A stretch of 64,000 bases of DNA from Phytoseiulus persimilis (Eukaryota; Arthropoda; Arachnida; Mesostigmata; Phytoseiidae), in contig CM075104.1 of NCBI GenBank assembly GCA_037576195.1, positions 8,252,775 to 8,316,774 on the forward strand, given 5' to 3'. The notes under the pieces are model-generated. The model saw only the letters and a list, made by a program, of their open reading frames with translations, was not told the DNA's origin and ran no database searches. Position numbers and translations under genes: made by a program. The stretch's first letter is position 1. Every line of letters begins with the position of its first letter. Positions 44,751-56,916 of this stretch are shown one piece after another.

Positions 44751-45036
44751 ACGGGGTTGACAGACACCGCATACAGCGGATTCCGACAGACACAAAGAAG
44801 TCGAGGACAACAACGAGCTTGAGTAGAAGTCCGTTGCCTCTCAAGCATTGTGAGCACTGTTATTACCAATAGAGCGCTCGGTGGAACGGTTGTCACTGAC
44901 TGCACAACTCGCCGCTCTACGGGTTCTCGAGAAAGCCGACCCTCTACCGAAGAGCCTCCTGTGAACGGACTAAGTGTGATTCGCCGTGGTTCTCGGACAT
45001 TTTTCTGTGACAGTTCGAGAACCCGATCGAGTGATG

Positions 45037-45205
45037 ATGCCTCGAGCACTCCTGGTCGCCCGGGATCCGTTGATCGGCCGGGAAGACGATGAGGAAGAGG
45101 TTGACGTAGTGTCCGAGGGAGACTGCGAGAAACCTCTCGACTTCTCCGCGACGGCGGGCTTGCAATCTACGCCGGCGCTCAACTTACCCCACGCCGTGCT
45201 GTACG
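45037..45205 (+). CDS. Gene 2 exon 1: SNAG motif and acidic stretch
   Basis: The exon encodes [14 protein letters not shown], an Asp/Glu-rich stretch ([10 protein letters not shown]) and EKPLDFSA. It ends in a GTGAGT donor at 45206 after one base of a split codon. The frame upstream of 45034 stays open without motif content, so the start is set by the SNAG motif. Confidence 0.8.
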
Positions 45206-48200
45206 GTGAGTTCACGATAAAAAAGTCATTACATTAGTGAATTTGCGACTCTGCCCCTCTTCTCGATCTCACACGACTCCCAGGCAGGGCTCGTTTCCCA
45301 TCACCGGAAAAACCACGAACCGTATTTCTTAATCCGAGCGTCCCTGCGTCGCCTCTCTCTGCATCGCCCTGGAATCCGAGAGTATATAAATTAATACGAC
45401 AGCGATGATACCGAAATCAGAAACCCAATCCCCCGTGAGATCGTTATTCAATACTACAAGTATGGAAACGAGTTCAGTCCTTGCTCAAATTTGATGTTCG
45501 TTCTGACGTATTCGGTGATTCTCCATGCGTCCAGTTTTGGGAGTTTGCACGGCGTTCAGAGTTGGGCAACGCCGATGCATGTGCTCAGCATCCGAATGAC
45601 CATTCAGGAGGACGCTGGAGTTCCCGCTCCGAATCTGAAAAATATTGACCATGCGAGGGGATTATCAGAACGCAGCCGGCGGGATCGGAGCTCAGGGAGA
45701 CATTGTCAACCATGACGGAGTCCCAGAATGTTACCTGGCGGGAATCTTTCCCGATTTCCCCGCTCTACGACAGAACCCGAGTGAGGAAGAATCAGCGGTG
45801 ACGACCCCTCCGCCAACGTGTATCTGAAGCTTGGCGTGGACGCCACAGCAAAAGATTCTCAAGTTCGGAATCGCTCCGAAATCTCGCGAACTATCTGATT
45901 TTCCAAAGCAGCTGCTGGGAGAAAAGTAACCTGCCACCGCGATGGAAATCTCTTGCAAGTGGCTGCCGGTGACAAGTGTTTATAGAACGAAATGCCCGAA
46001 TCTCATTCCGACTCTTGTTGCCTTCCAGATCCTGTATTCTACCTGCGGATGCTCCGGGAGTTCCAAATGCAATTTCCTCAGCCAGCTGGGATCACGTACC
46101 CCACGGAGACCTCCGACGGCTCCGAGAGGTCTTCAAGCCCTCCTTCACCTCAACATAGTCCACCACCACTCATTCGTCTGCCCCTCGTGAGTCCTCCCCA
46201 GCGTCCTGCCAACGCCACAAATTCTTCAAACTTCAGCATCCGAGCACTCCTCGGCCTCAACACAGAAGCTTTCACCTGCCATGTGTGCCGAAGACAATTC
46301 AGGTAAGAGCTCCGTGAAGATAGTTTGAGATTCATTTTGATTGGGAAACTGCTACGCAGCTCACTGCGAATCCCGGAACGAAAGCGGGCTCGCCTTTTGC
46401 GAATCAAAGTCTCCGTACCGAGAGCGTCGATTTTCGGCCGGGAAATCCGTCAGAACATATGTGTTAACGTGTGTCTCTGTGAGTGAGTGACTTAGAGTGG
46501 CTATGAACGCTGTATGGCTGGCCACCGTCTGTGCGGAGCGGGAAAGTTTATCAATTGAGCGGAATCATTGCGGCAACGCAATTGCTTTCTCCGCGTCCGC
46601 ATTTACTCCTCGAGTACCAAGAACGAGAGCATGCATCTGAAAAGCAGTTCGGAGAAGAAAACTGATGAAGAGCTTCGTCCGGCGCGGGTGGTGCGAATAC
46701 TTTGATACGAGCCAGCTCCATTTGCCGACCTTGATCCGATGGAATTTGCTTAAACGGGAGCACAGATGTTCGGAAACGTCGAGAGAGCGCCGTATCCACA
46801 ATTGACACGGGAGCTTCGCGACAACTCTTGGTCGAAGGCCAGCGCCGGAGCCCACTTTTGTCCACAAGACGATGACTTCCATCATTAGCATACAATGTAT
46901 GCAGCGTTTGATGATGACATGGTGAGCCGACGATCCAGTCAGTCAGCCAGAGGCTTGCGAGCAAACCCGAATCTCAGCGGGATTTTTTTTTGAAGAGGAC
47001 TCGTACAGAGGTTTCGCGGCTTCAAAGAGAGCTGGTTCGATCCAAACGAGCTTGTTTTGATACTGAAACATCAAATCTGTCACCGCTATTGAGATGCAGA
47101 TCGGGAAGATGAGCCGTGGAGCTCGGTATCCCGTAGCGGCCACATGGCACCCACACACTCGCTCGTCTTCGAGTACTTTGTCACTCCGGCCGGCAACCCG
47201 CCGGTCCGCCAGACGACCTGCTGTTGCCACTAGTCTGTGAGTGAGTTGTTCGCTCTGAAGCGATCTTTCATTCGCTACCATCGTCGCCGCCGCCTCCTTC
47301 CATACAACCCGGTCCTTCCTGAAAATCCCGAAGTGAGACTCTCGCTCCATGCAATCGTGAATTAGGCATTGCGAAACACGATCGACATACCAAATGGTTC
47401 CGAGCTCCAGCCCGCGACACGACAATGTGTTTTCGTATCTAAAAAAAAACAAGGAATTCGTCGGAGCCGGTCTTTGTTGGAAATTCACGCATTCCACATG
47501 CATTACCTTGAGATTTTGTCTGATGTGGAGGTGGCAAAGGGAGAAACAAAGCGAGGCTCGAATCTGTCTGGAGGGCTGCGCCACAGCGTATAGGTAGACG
47601 GAGGTAGACGAAGGTACGCTGCCTGCAGGGGAAGGAGGTTGAGCAACGCGTATCAAATCGGCACCCGGTGTGATTCGACACGCCGGGGATTTGTGAGCTG
47701 ACAGAGCCAACATCGCAAGCTCAGCACGTGGCCGGAGCGAATCGCAGAAGAGCTCGACAATGGTAATCGATCACATTTCAGTGGGCGCAAGCGCCTGTCT
47801 AGGGTGCAAATCTGCGTAAAACGACTTGATTATGCGATGAGCATATAGAGACAACAAATCGCGAAACAAAGGTTCTCTCGCGGGCGTGTAGACCAACCAT
47901 CGGGTTGGCGCATCTTCGCTCGCCTGCCAGCTCCCCGAAAGACTGGCTCTGAAAGCTCGAATCCTCGATCGGTTTCGGCCGCTTTGGAGCGCTCGCCATA
48001 GCGGACAGCGACGGTCGACGAGTCGTTTCGCGCAGCCATATAATCGGTTTTTCCTCTTTGCTCCCTGCAGCACCTCAGGCGGACTCCAATCACATCTGCG
48101 ACGAGGATGTGGACTCGATCCGTTAGCGCCGCCCTCTCTCCCGGCGCCGTCGAAGATGTTCGAGTGCAAGCAGTGTGGCAAATGTTTCAAGAGATCGTCA

Positions 48201-48747
48201 ACGCTATCCACCCACCTACTCATTCACTCGGATACCAGACCGTATCCTTGCGAGTATTGCGGCAAGAGATTCCACCAGAAGTCCGATATGAAGAAACACA
48301 CTTATACCCACACAGGTGAGTGACGAGCTACTTCTTGTTCGGCCTTCGTATTCGACGGCTCCCGTCTGCCTCTGCCGCAGAAACTCGGAATCGGGGGAAC
48401 GTGCGGAGAAATCCGCGAAAAATCTGTCTGTCGTGAAGTCGATTTTAACTCAAGTTTTTGTCCGTGCTGCAGGCGAAAAGCCCCATCAATGCACGATTTG
48501 TGGGAAGTGCTTCAGCCAGTCATCGAATCTGATCACCCACATGAGGAAACACACGGGTTTCAAACCTTTCATGTGCAAAATCTGCAACAAGGCGTTTCAA
48601 CGCAAAATCGATCTGAAGCGACACTGTGACACGAAGCACGATCCAGCATCTGAGCAGTTTGAGGCTTCGACCCAACAAGTTGTACCACAGACGCAAGCCA
48701 GTTTCGTTGATCTGCACCGCGAAACTTCCCTCTTCAGACCCATCTAG
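45037..48747 (+). CDS. Gfi-1/Senseless-family zinc-finger repressor with SNAG motif (gene 2)
   Basis: This complete four-exon gene (45037-45205, 46029-46302, 48071-48315, 48473-48747) encodes 320 residues, with all junctions agreeing in phase. It starts [12 protein letters not shown], a SNAG-type repressor motif that in Gfi-1 and Snail proteins recruits histone-modifying co-repressors such as LSD1. An adjacent ATG at 45034 would add one Met and spoil the MPR start, so I chose 45037. An acidic stretch and PLDFS (residues 33-37, CtBP-motif-like) follow, then a Ser/Pro-rich region. Finger 1 (about 140-161) is C2HC, its last His replaced by Cys; the family's finger 2 is absent, replaced by a Pro-rich linker. 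Four canonical fingers cover about 180-285. The protein should bind DNA in the nucleus as a repressor. Which Drosophila paralogue it matches is not settled. Confidence 0.88.
46029..46302 (+). CDS. Gene 2 exon 2: Ser/Pro-rich region and first half of finger 1
   Basis: A good acceptor (ttgccttccag) precedes 46029, and the split codon G|AT gives Asp. The exon encodes [16 protein letters not shown], a Ser/Pro-rich region and [10 protein letters not shown], the Cys-bearing half of finger 1. It ends with GTAAGA at 46303. The junction to exon 3 completes a Ser codon inside the finger. Confidence 0.78.
48071..48315 (+). CDS. Gene 2 exon 3: end of finger 1, Pro-rich linker, two canonical fingers
   Basis: The acceptor is ctccctgcag. 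The exon completes finger 1 with [13 protein letters not shown], then a Pro-rich linker of about 18 residues, then [19 protein letters not shown] and [19 protein letters not shown]. It ends at HTG with GTGAGT at 48316, the same codon as in gene 1. Confidence 0.85.
48473..48747 (+). CDS. Gene 2 exon 4: last two fingers and C-terminal tail
   Basis: The exon starts after a tgctgcag acceptor and completes HTGEKPH. Fingers are [23 protein letters not shown] and [19 protein letters not shown] followed by CDTKH, the family-typical H-x4-H ending. The tail of about 35 residues is polar and ends at TAG 48745-48747. This exon aligns with the last exon of gene 1 and supports the frame correction proposed there. 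Confidence 0.88.
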
Positions 48748-49703
48748 TAGAGTAGAGTCTGATTTCTTGTTGATTGTTAACTCTTTACTGACCACAAGTG
48801 TGAGCTCCAAAGGCTTAGTCTAGAGATCGTCGACATGTTAAAGTATTGCGACCGCACCCTTCGAACGAGCGTGCAGGTAACATAGCAGGACACAAACCAA
48901 AGGACGGAACGAGGGATGATTGAGGACGACCATGGGATCCAGTAGATTGTATAGTTTGAATACTGTTTAAGATCCCGCGCCGCAATCAGAACAACTGTAA
49001 ATGGACGACTGAGTGCAAGACGGCGGGGAACAGATTCGATTCGTCGAAACGGCAAGCCGGTATTGTCAATTGTAACTTCAGAACTGAAACACGTGGATCA
49101 CCGAACCTGTTCTGTGAGGTGCAACGCATTTCATGTACATATAAGGGAGCGGCGGTTATGAGATAACGGAGGATAGACGATGACCGACTCGAGGACGCAA
49201 AACCGTCGGCGAACATCATCGATCGGAAGAAGCAACGACGGTGCTACCTGTGCAAGAAGAGATATTCCTTCCAAAGCCCTTGTTCAGCATGGCATCATTT
49301 GACACATGCATTTATTGAGACTGAGATCCGCGAACTAGCTGGAACGGCTACTATTAGTTTGAATCAATGCCATTTTCATCTTCATGACGACTGATCGGAG
49401 CTATCTATGGCTGTGTACAGACTGCTGAGCCGCTTGAGATCTCAACAGGTTTCTCTTTTACTTGTAAAGTGTGTGCGATGATAGAGATGATGATGATCGC
49501 GAAGACGACAACGACAGAGTGGATATAATTCGAAATCTGTATTGCCGCTTCTCTATCTAGTTCCGTACGCTCTTTTGAAACGAGCGGTCAGCCGTGAGTA
49601 GCTATCTAGTCTTAGGACATATCAACAAGAAGTTGCTGTAATATAAACCAAAGCTTATAAGAACAGTGGCGTGCGAGAGTCGTTCGACACTCCGTTTCTA
49701 TGA

Positions 49704-49709
49704 AATAAA
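49704..49709 (+). terminator. Candidate polyadenylation signal of gene 2
   Basis: AATAAA about 960 bases downstream of the gene 2 stop, on the + strand. Confidence 0.4.
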
Positions 49710-52700
49710 CTTTGAAATACAGAAACTTCGATCTCCATCGGCACTTGAGGACGAACTGTTGTTTAGGATTCGCGAGTCGACAGGGCGACGAATCTTTTAC
49801 AGCTGTGCTCGAGGAGCCTGATTCCAAGTCGGAGAATTCGTCATGACGAAACAACGTTCGAAATTCGCATTGTGGAAAAGTGGTCATCACTTCAAAAAGG
49901 ACTCCTTGGAGCTCCCGATAAATGATTTGAACACGGATCCGATCGCGCAATCAGCGCCAGCCGACACATGCGAAATATGCGATCGAGTTGAATTGGAGAA
50001 CGCCACATTCGGGATCTGAACCTCGGGAAGATCCTCGAAGAAAAAAGAAATCTGGTTCTCCCCATCGCAGAGAATAGAGGCATCATATCTCGAATATCAA
50101 ACAATTCGAGATACTTGAAGAGCCATCAAACCAGAGTCGTTATCCGGGCATTCGATTCACAGTGCTCGCTGATGGCACTGTCTCAGCGGACCGTGAGAAA
50201 ACTTGACAACCTCCACGTATTTCGCTGTTGCGACATCAGAGAGAGAGAGAGCTCACCTGTGACTCTGTCAATGATTAGCTCGGCCGAAAGGCTCTGGGTC
50301 TCTTCGACAGGGCGATCGAGATTTGGGATCTTCTTCTCACTCACGGCTTGCCCGCCTTCGCCCTTCCGTACTCAAACCTCCCCGGCACGATTTCACAGAC
50401 CAGGACCATCACCGATGTTCTGCAAAATTTCTCAAAACAGGGAACATCTCCAAGCGCGGCGCGTACGACAATCAGCACGGGACAGATTCAACGCGGAGTT
50501 CAATGGACAAATCTCACGGACTCGACAGGTTTCTATTCCACAACATTGTTATCGTTGCTGGAGGCCAAGGATTCGTCTTTATCCACACGCACGCTACTCA
50601 CTCACCTACTCTCACAAACAAATCTAGACAAGTCTACTATACGCATGTCTACTGACGGAATGTTTCGTTTTTTCTTTTGAACTCCTTGCCTCAGAGTCCA
50701 ATCCGCGCCAGGCGAGCGCATGCCGAACCAAGACTCAAACGAAGAGCTCGAAGGGCTATCTGCGAGAAATATCCCGAGAAAAGTCTTCCAGGCTGATGGG
50801 GGTGGACGACACCCTGGCGCTGGGTCATAATGAATTCTCGCGCAGAGCCATTTTCCTCATTGGTCCTTGATTGCGCGGAGGGCGGATTCTTTGCTCGTCC
50901 ACTCTCGGATCGAGGGCGAGCGTTCCGAAGCTTTTCAAGCGAACGATTCATGGTCAGGAAACCAATATGCCACGAGTGGTCACATCGTCCCGCTGGAAAC
51001 GGCAGCAGTATCGAAGACAGGTTGGCCGTGAGCCTCTGAGATGGAACCACGTCATTTCTGGAATCCTCGAACAGTTGTTCCCGATTCGACTGAATCTTTG
51101 AGGAAAGACTCCGGTTGCTCGGTCGAGAGAAGGAAAGAGAGCTTGCCATTCAGTGCCGTAGGGTGAGCCATGTTGCAGTTCACACCCATCCATGTAGTTT
51201 CGTACAATCAAGGCTGCGAGGGGGATTTACCGCTCGTGTCCGGATCTGATGTTGCTCTGGAATCGGCTGACATTAGAGGATTCGCATCGCCGGGGCTCTA
51301 ACGAGTGAGGATCGGAGAGTAAGATCCTCGGCGAGTTCCTGAGCTAGCAAGGAGGGAACCAGATTCTCTAATTTCTGTGCCCGCCAGGAAATCTCTGAAT
51401 ATCTCCGGGGTATTGTTATGCCTCTCTTGAGCTTCCCAAGCCAATATCTCAAAAAATTCTCACGCTAAACAACTTGACACGAACTTCTTGCGAGAACCAT
51501 CGTGGTGTGAATGAGATACAGGCTCGGTTGTTGATTGCATCAGCTATCAGCAGCGATAATCGTCTGATGATTATCACGTGGAATCTCCGGGAAATGTCGC
51601 GTTCTAGGCGTCTGTAGTAGGCACAGGGTTCGGCAGTTTGAGGATGAGCAACCGCTTCTGCGCGCTAGGCGAATGCTCGTCAGATGATGAACGAATTCGT
51701 CAGCACTTGTTCCCCAATGAGTCGAATGGCCAACGCTGTCCGCTGTCTGTTCATCGTTACTGTACTCTGTAGATGCCCTTTACTCGGCGAGAATATCACT
51801 CCAAAGCGACGCCACATCAATCGGCATGCAGAACCGGGCGGAAGCGGTCGGATCCCGCTGGTTGGAAGCGTTAAATTCAGAGCGTTTGCTCACCGGGGAA
51901 ATTATTCACCCGCCTCTGCCGCTGAATCGCAAAGTCGTCTGATGACCGCAACCGAACACATTCCACCCCATTCACGGAGACGGATTCCAGTTCGGCTACC
52001 ATTCGGGTCGAATCATCCACCGAGACATTTATAGAAGCGTGCTATAAACGGACGGGAAAACATTCATTGATACAGCAATAACCTCGTAACTGATAAGTTT
52101 TCGTAGCCCGCTCGGTGAGATGGTCCTACCCTGTGGTCACCTCAGCTGGACGCTCATAAAACCTGTTGAGCGTGTGCTCTAATCTGCCGGTGAGACTGCG
52201 CTTGGGTGTGGAGTAAATGTCACAGCGCGTAAGAAATCAGTGTTCTTCCATGAGAACGCTCCGGGTCGGCGAGAACTCAGGCGCTGATTAGATGGAGATG
52301 CCGGTGCGGACTGAGCAGGAACACTGCCCCTCGTCGAACTTCTGAACTGGGAAATCAATGAACAGGTGTCGCTCTGATCTCGAACGGAACTCATTCCGGA
52401 ACTTGCGATACCAACAGAGACCTTGGCCCCTTTCGAAAGCAGGCTGCAGCAGTGTCAGCCATATTTTCATTGGACACTTTCGCTGAGGCCTTAGCCATGA
52501 AATCATATCGTGAACGAATCTCTCAAACGAGAGAGTGAGATCAGAATGGAATCCGTCGCCAAAAAACGTCGAGTGCTGTTCGGACAGAGAACTGTCATCC
52601 TCAATGCTGCGCTCTGGGGCCAGATTACAATAATCCGTGAGCCGAAGTTTTTCCTGAGCCGTTCCCGCCAAAAGGTTCGCCGATAACCTGCCAGGTATCC

Positions 52701-53347
52701 CGAGTGCTCTGTGAACTCATGAAGGGTCTCGCGCACGAATGATTAGAATCTCAGAAAATCAAATGCTCAAGTGGAGAGATTTTGCCCACTGCGTCCACTC
52801 GGTCCGAGTCGACGCTGTGCGATAACTCGAGCGTGGCATCATGAATCGCACGGAGGTTGTAATCTTCCGTGTAAGCTTGCCACAGATTTTCATTCAGCGA
52901 TTGAAAATCGACTTCTGCTCCTCATCCTGGATTCCGTTGACGAAGCTCATACTGGGGAGGGCGTTCTCGTCTTTGCCCAGAACCGTAACGAGATCAAGTT
53001 CCACGTCTCGCAAGCAACTTGTTTCTGAGTTGCCCTGCGATCGCTCTGGCAACATAGGTCAAGTGTTTTGAGATTACGGTCAAGATTCCAGAATGATTAT
53101 CTCGAACATTCGTTCTTGAGGGCGAGAAGCAGGTGTATCCGTCACAGGAAGGTTCGTTCTCGAATTTTCCTTATTGGGGAGAATGGTCTCGCGCAAAACA
53201 TCGCGGGAACTCCTCAGCGAGAGAGAAAGAGAGTGTCAGTACAGCTTTATTTCTACGTTTTCTGAATTACAAAAGCATCCAGTTGGGCTGATGTGACATC
53301 CTCAGAGAGCGCAGCATGCACTGCTCAACGTTAGTCTTACGGGAATT

Positions 53348-53501
53348 CCGGACGCTTTTCTCAGGTCTTCGGCCTACCGGACGCTTTTCTCAGGTCTTCG
53401 GCCTACCGGACGCTTTTCTCAGGTCTTCGGCCTACCGGACGCTTTTCTCAGGTCCTCGGCCTGCCGGACGCTTTTCTCAGGTCTTCGGCCTGCCGGACGC
53501 T
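53348..53501. repeat. 29-bp minisatellite, five copies plus a partial sixth
   Basis: Five head-to-tail copies of a 29-bp unit starting CCGGACGCTTTTCTCAGGTC are followed by a 9-base partial copy. Copies differ by one or two bases (C/T in the middle, A/G at the end), which suggests recent expansion. Because 29 is not a multiple of 3, the array reads as similar peptides shifting through all frames, so the frame over it is not a gene. Confidence 0.92.
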
Positions 53502-55939
53502 GCCCAGCCAACCCATGTAGCGCCACGAAACAGCTCTGCTGGTCACATCAAGTGAAAAGGCTCAACGGAGACCTTGATCCGAACTGAGTTACGTCTTGAA
53601 GAGCACTTCGACGGTCATTGTCTCTCTTGTCACGGATGCGTCAATCATGGAATAATGTTAATTAAATAATCAAAGCTGTTCGTAAAGGGAGCGTCTTCGA
53701 AAGAATGTCATTTCCCGGGATGAGTGCTTCGAGCAGACGAACAGTTTCCTCCGACATGGCTCGACGAGAAATCTAGCTGCCGATACTCGACATCTGTCGC
53801 TGATCGACTGGTATTTCCAACGTCCCGATAATCGAATAATCAGTTTCCGGTCCGAATGGACGGCTTTCGAGTTTACCTAAACGTACATCGTATCTCTTGT
53901 GGCCGTCTTACTTTTGTTGTCGCCCGAGGCACGTCTGCCAGAGTCGAGCTGATTGATCTCCTCTCCGAACTGGTTGAGATTCGTTCGGAGAGACCTCCTG
54001 AGCGGATATGTGATGAATGGAGCCGCGAAAACCTTGAAGGATTGCGCACAATCTGACCACAGACTCTCGACTCCCCCATGCTAGCAACGAAGCCGATTCA
54101 TTTCCATCATAAGGGAAATTATCGAGGGAACGCGAAGTGGATGTGAATTTTCCGGAAATTCCAATCCCCAAAAGTCGCGCGTCGACAAAGACGAGGTTTC
54201 CGAAGGATGCTTTTGTTCGAAATGGCATTCTGAGTTCGAGAGTTCTCTCCGGTCAATCTTCAGGCCTCACCTGGAAAAGGATACTCCGCGTCCCGAAGGA
54301 TAACGACACGTCGAATTCCCTGCGCCCGTTCGATCCTCTCCTGAGAGCGTATGTGAGCTTCGAGCGGAGCCACGATGTTGTCTCCTCAAGGGTGAAAGCT
54401 CGCTCGACTTCGTACTTCGTCACTTTATACGCATTAATTACCGGACCTCGGATAGGGAATAGACAATTTGTTCGTCAAGTACGTGAGTGCAGACGCGATT
54501 TGTGCACATTTCGGTGTTAGACAGCTGACTGTCCCGTACACGCGCTCTCTTATATCCAAAGATCATATTCCACCTCTGGGCCCGCGAAAACCGCGGATTA
54601 CAGGGACCCAGGCTGTAAGACTTACCAATTATCGGAAAATCGGTGTCAGAGTGATAATACTTCCCCTCAGAGATTTGCTCGTGACCAACTCCGTGGATCA
54701 CCTCCACTAGAGGCAAGAACTGACTCGGAAAAGATCGCGGAAATAGTTACGGATTATGCCCTCCGGTAAAGCAAACGAAGATCAATAAGCTTTCGGACCG
54801 CTCAAACTCACTTTAGCAATCCACCTGTTGGATGTTGCCAGCGAGATGACTCGTTGCGAATTGTCTTCGATTTCCAAGGATTCCTGGAAGAAGCATCCAG
54901 CTCGCCTTTCTCTCTCAACTATTGCTACGCGACACGCTGCGATGTCTCAGTTGGAACGGCTATGAGCTCACCTGAACGATCCATTCAGATCGCGTTTCGG
55001 TATGATAAGCTACAGATAGCAGAGCTGCGGCAACGAACACGCGCACATGATTCCCCCGTCTAGGCTGTATATCCTGAAGCATATTCGCGGATAGCAACAG
55101 TCATTCTTCAATGACTTCGAAGGTGCGAAATATTCAAGGATGTAAAGAGAAAAGTGATGAAATCGACTATCGCACTCACATTGATCCCCTCCATGGAGCG
55201 TCCAGATGGAGCCCTACATGAAATTTTTGGAAATGGAACCCCGCTCACGAGAACTGTGTTGTACCCCGCTGTGGGTACAACAGGCGATCGTTTTTTCCTT
55301 GCGCTGTCAGGCTCAGAGGATACAATCGAGAAGCGTTACCCCTGTACAGGTTTCGTTGCCGTGGAGACGGCGCATATCCGGGGGAGGCGATGTTTGCACT
55401 CGAGCCAAGTCACGCGAAATATCCGCAGTCACGAGTTCATCCCGAGGCCGGCTTCGCTACGACTTTTTTTTGTGAGCGAAAGACCACGAGGATTCCCAAT
55501 CACAATTCCAATAATTTCTGTACGACGAAAGAGCAGGAGGGGATCTTCGGGGCCCGCTTCCGGAAGGGCCACGAAGCCCCATACTGTCTCCGAGCTACCA
55601 CGCGCTTGGGGTGGATTCAAACGTCATCGTGAATCCGCGATCCGCACATAACGCCATCGCCACTCCAGCCCTGGATTGCCTGGAGGCAAGATTTCACTCG
55701 AGCTGCAGCGTCAGTTTCGAACATAGTGGGCACCAGTTGCACAACTTGTCGTCGTTGAAAACTGATTTTTTCCTTTCTACCAGAGACCCGTCGGGCAGCG
55801 GCGAGCGGAAGCTGCTACGCCACATGAGCCAATCGTTGGTTGGTCCGTTACTTCGTCGGTCCGCCGCGAATCAGGAGACAACGCGATTCGGTGCTGGCAC
55901 ATCTAGCGGTCAGACAGTTTCCGTCAAGCAGGTCTCAAC

Positions 55940-56916
55940 ATGTGGGCGAAGTCCGTGATTTTAGCTGCCGTCGTAACAGTAGGTGAGTTCGTTACCCGCG
56001 GTCTTCGACAGGGATTCCATCTCTAACGTGCTCACTACATCGATTTGTCTTCTAGTATTAGCCGTCGAGTGGTCCCAGCATTTAGAATATAGGACCTAAC
56101 GGAATTTCCTCTAATTCCCGATTAGCCTTGGCTCAGCAATGCAAGAACGACATCAAGAGGAAGAATCCAAATGATTGCGGAGAGTACTACCTTTGTCCTC
56201 TTGGGAAACCCACCGAGAATCATTGTAGTCTCGGTTTGGCCTACAACAAGGAGAAGGGATTCTGCGACTGGGCAGATCTTGTCGAAGAATGTGACGTTGA
56301 AAGTGAGTCGACGGACTTCTAAGGATTTCATGCCTCCGCTGCGGAGCATGATTCGGGCTCAACTGAAGCTCTGAAACCGGCATCCATCGTTTTCCATTCC
56401 AGAATACTTGGACTTCGAGTGTCCAGATGCGTCGAGCTACGACTCACCCGGGACCAACAAGGCTTTCCCATATCCCAGCGATTGTGCCAAGCAGCTCGTT
56501 TGTGTACCATCCTCATTCGAAGACTACAAGAGAGTCCCGCGTCTCCTCAGTTGTGACAAGCCCGAAGTCTTCAATCCAGAAATCGGCAAATGCGACTACT
56601 ACAAGGATGTCAAGGGATGGTGAGCGCTCGGAACCCATTCGATGAGAAGTATTTCACCCCGGGGTAGAAGAAGACAGCATAAATTAGGGCAAGCATGCAG
56701 GGAGCTGACGACTTCCTCTATTCCAGCGAGAAATACTACCAAAACGAGAAGAAAGTCGCGCCTGTCAAGGAGGCCTCGGAAATTGAAGCCGGAGCGATAC
56801 CCGACGCTCGCGTTGTCTCCAGAAACCCAACCAGCAGACCTGTTCCCGAAGTGCGTCGGAAAGTATCTACGACTACGAAGAAGCCCGAAGAACCCGAATA
56901 CGATGACGAAGAATGA
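55940..56916 (+). CDS. Secreted protein with two chitin-binding (peritrophin-A, CBM14) domains
   Basis: Four exons (55940-55982, 56126-56302, 56403-56619, 56727-56916) encode 208 residues with consistent phases. The start MWAKSVILAAVVTVALA is a signal peptide; cleavage is expected before Gln18. Domain 1 has the six CBM14 cysteines at 20, 32, 38, 48, 61 and 70; domain 2 has them at 80, 101, 107, 124, 137 and 146. The codon of Cys146 is split by the last intron, which gives independent support for the junction. The tail of about 60 residues is charged and ends EEPEYDDEE. Such proteins bind chitin in the cuticle or the peritrophic membrane. Two domains and a short length recall obstructor-type or peritrophin proteins, but the family member cannot be fixed. 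Confidence 0.9.

Larger units (their letters stand above)
21378..45033. other. 23.7-kb gene-free interval between the two Senseless paralogues
   Basis: I find no supported protein gene or RNA gene here. Frames above 100 codons lack recognisable motifs, splice partners or family features. The interval holds many tetranucleotide repeats, one hAT-type miniature element at 29843-30115 and a candidate polyadenylation signal for gene 1. Around 38.9-41.0 kb there are several neighbouring readable fragments on the + strand that might be the remains of a coding element, but no family could be recognised. The interval is the likely site of control DNA for one or both flanking genes. Confidence 0.6.
48748..55939. 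other. 7.2-kb interval without a supported gene
   Basis: The first kilobase is probably the 3' UTR of gene 2. Beyond it I see no exon set with consistent splice sites. The interval is more AT-rich than the first half of the window, and short readable fragments occur around 53.86-54.72 kb on the + strand without recognisable motifs. It contains the 29-bp minisatellite at 53348-53501. Part of the end just before 55940 may be the promoter and 5' UTR of the chitin-binding gene. Confidence 0.55.

Noticed and set aside
53316-53555. Frame of 79 codons with repeated peptides
   Set aside because: It is created by the 29-bp minisatellite, whose unit length is not a multiple of three, so the peptide shifts frame at each copy.
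55154-55651. Open frame of 165 codons upstream of the chitin-binding gene
   Set aside because: No signal peptide, domain or conserved pattern was seen, and competing frames overlap it.
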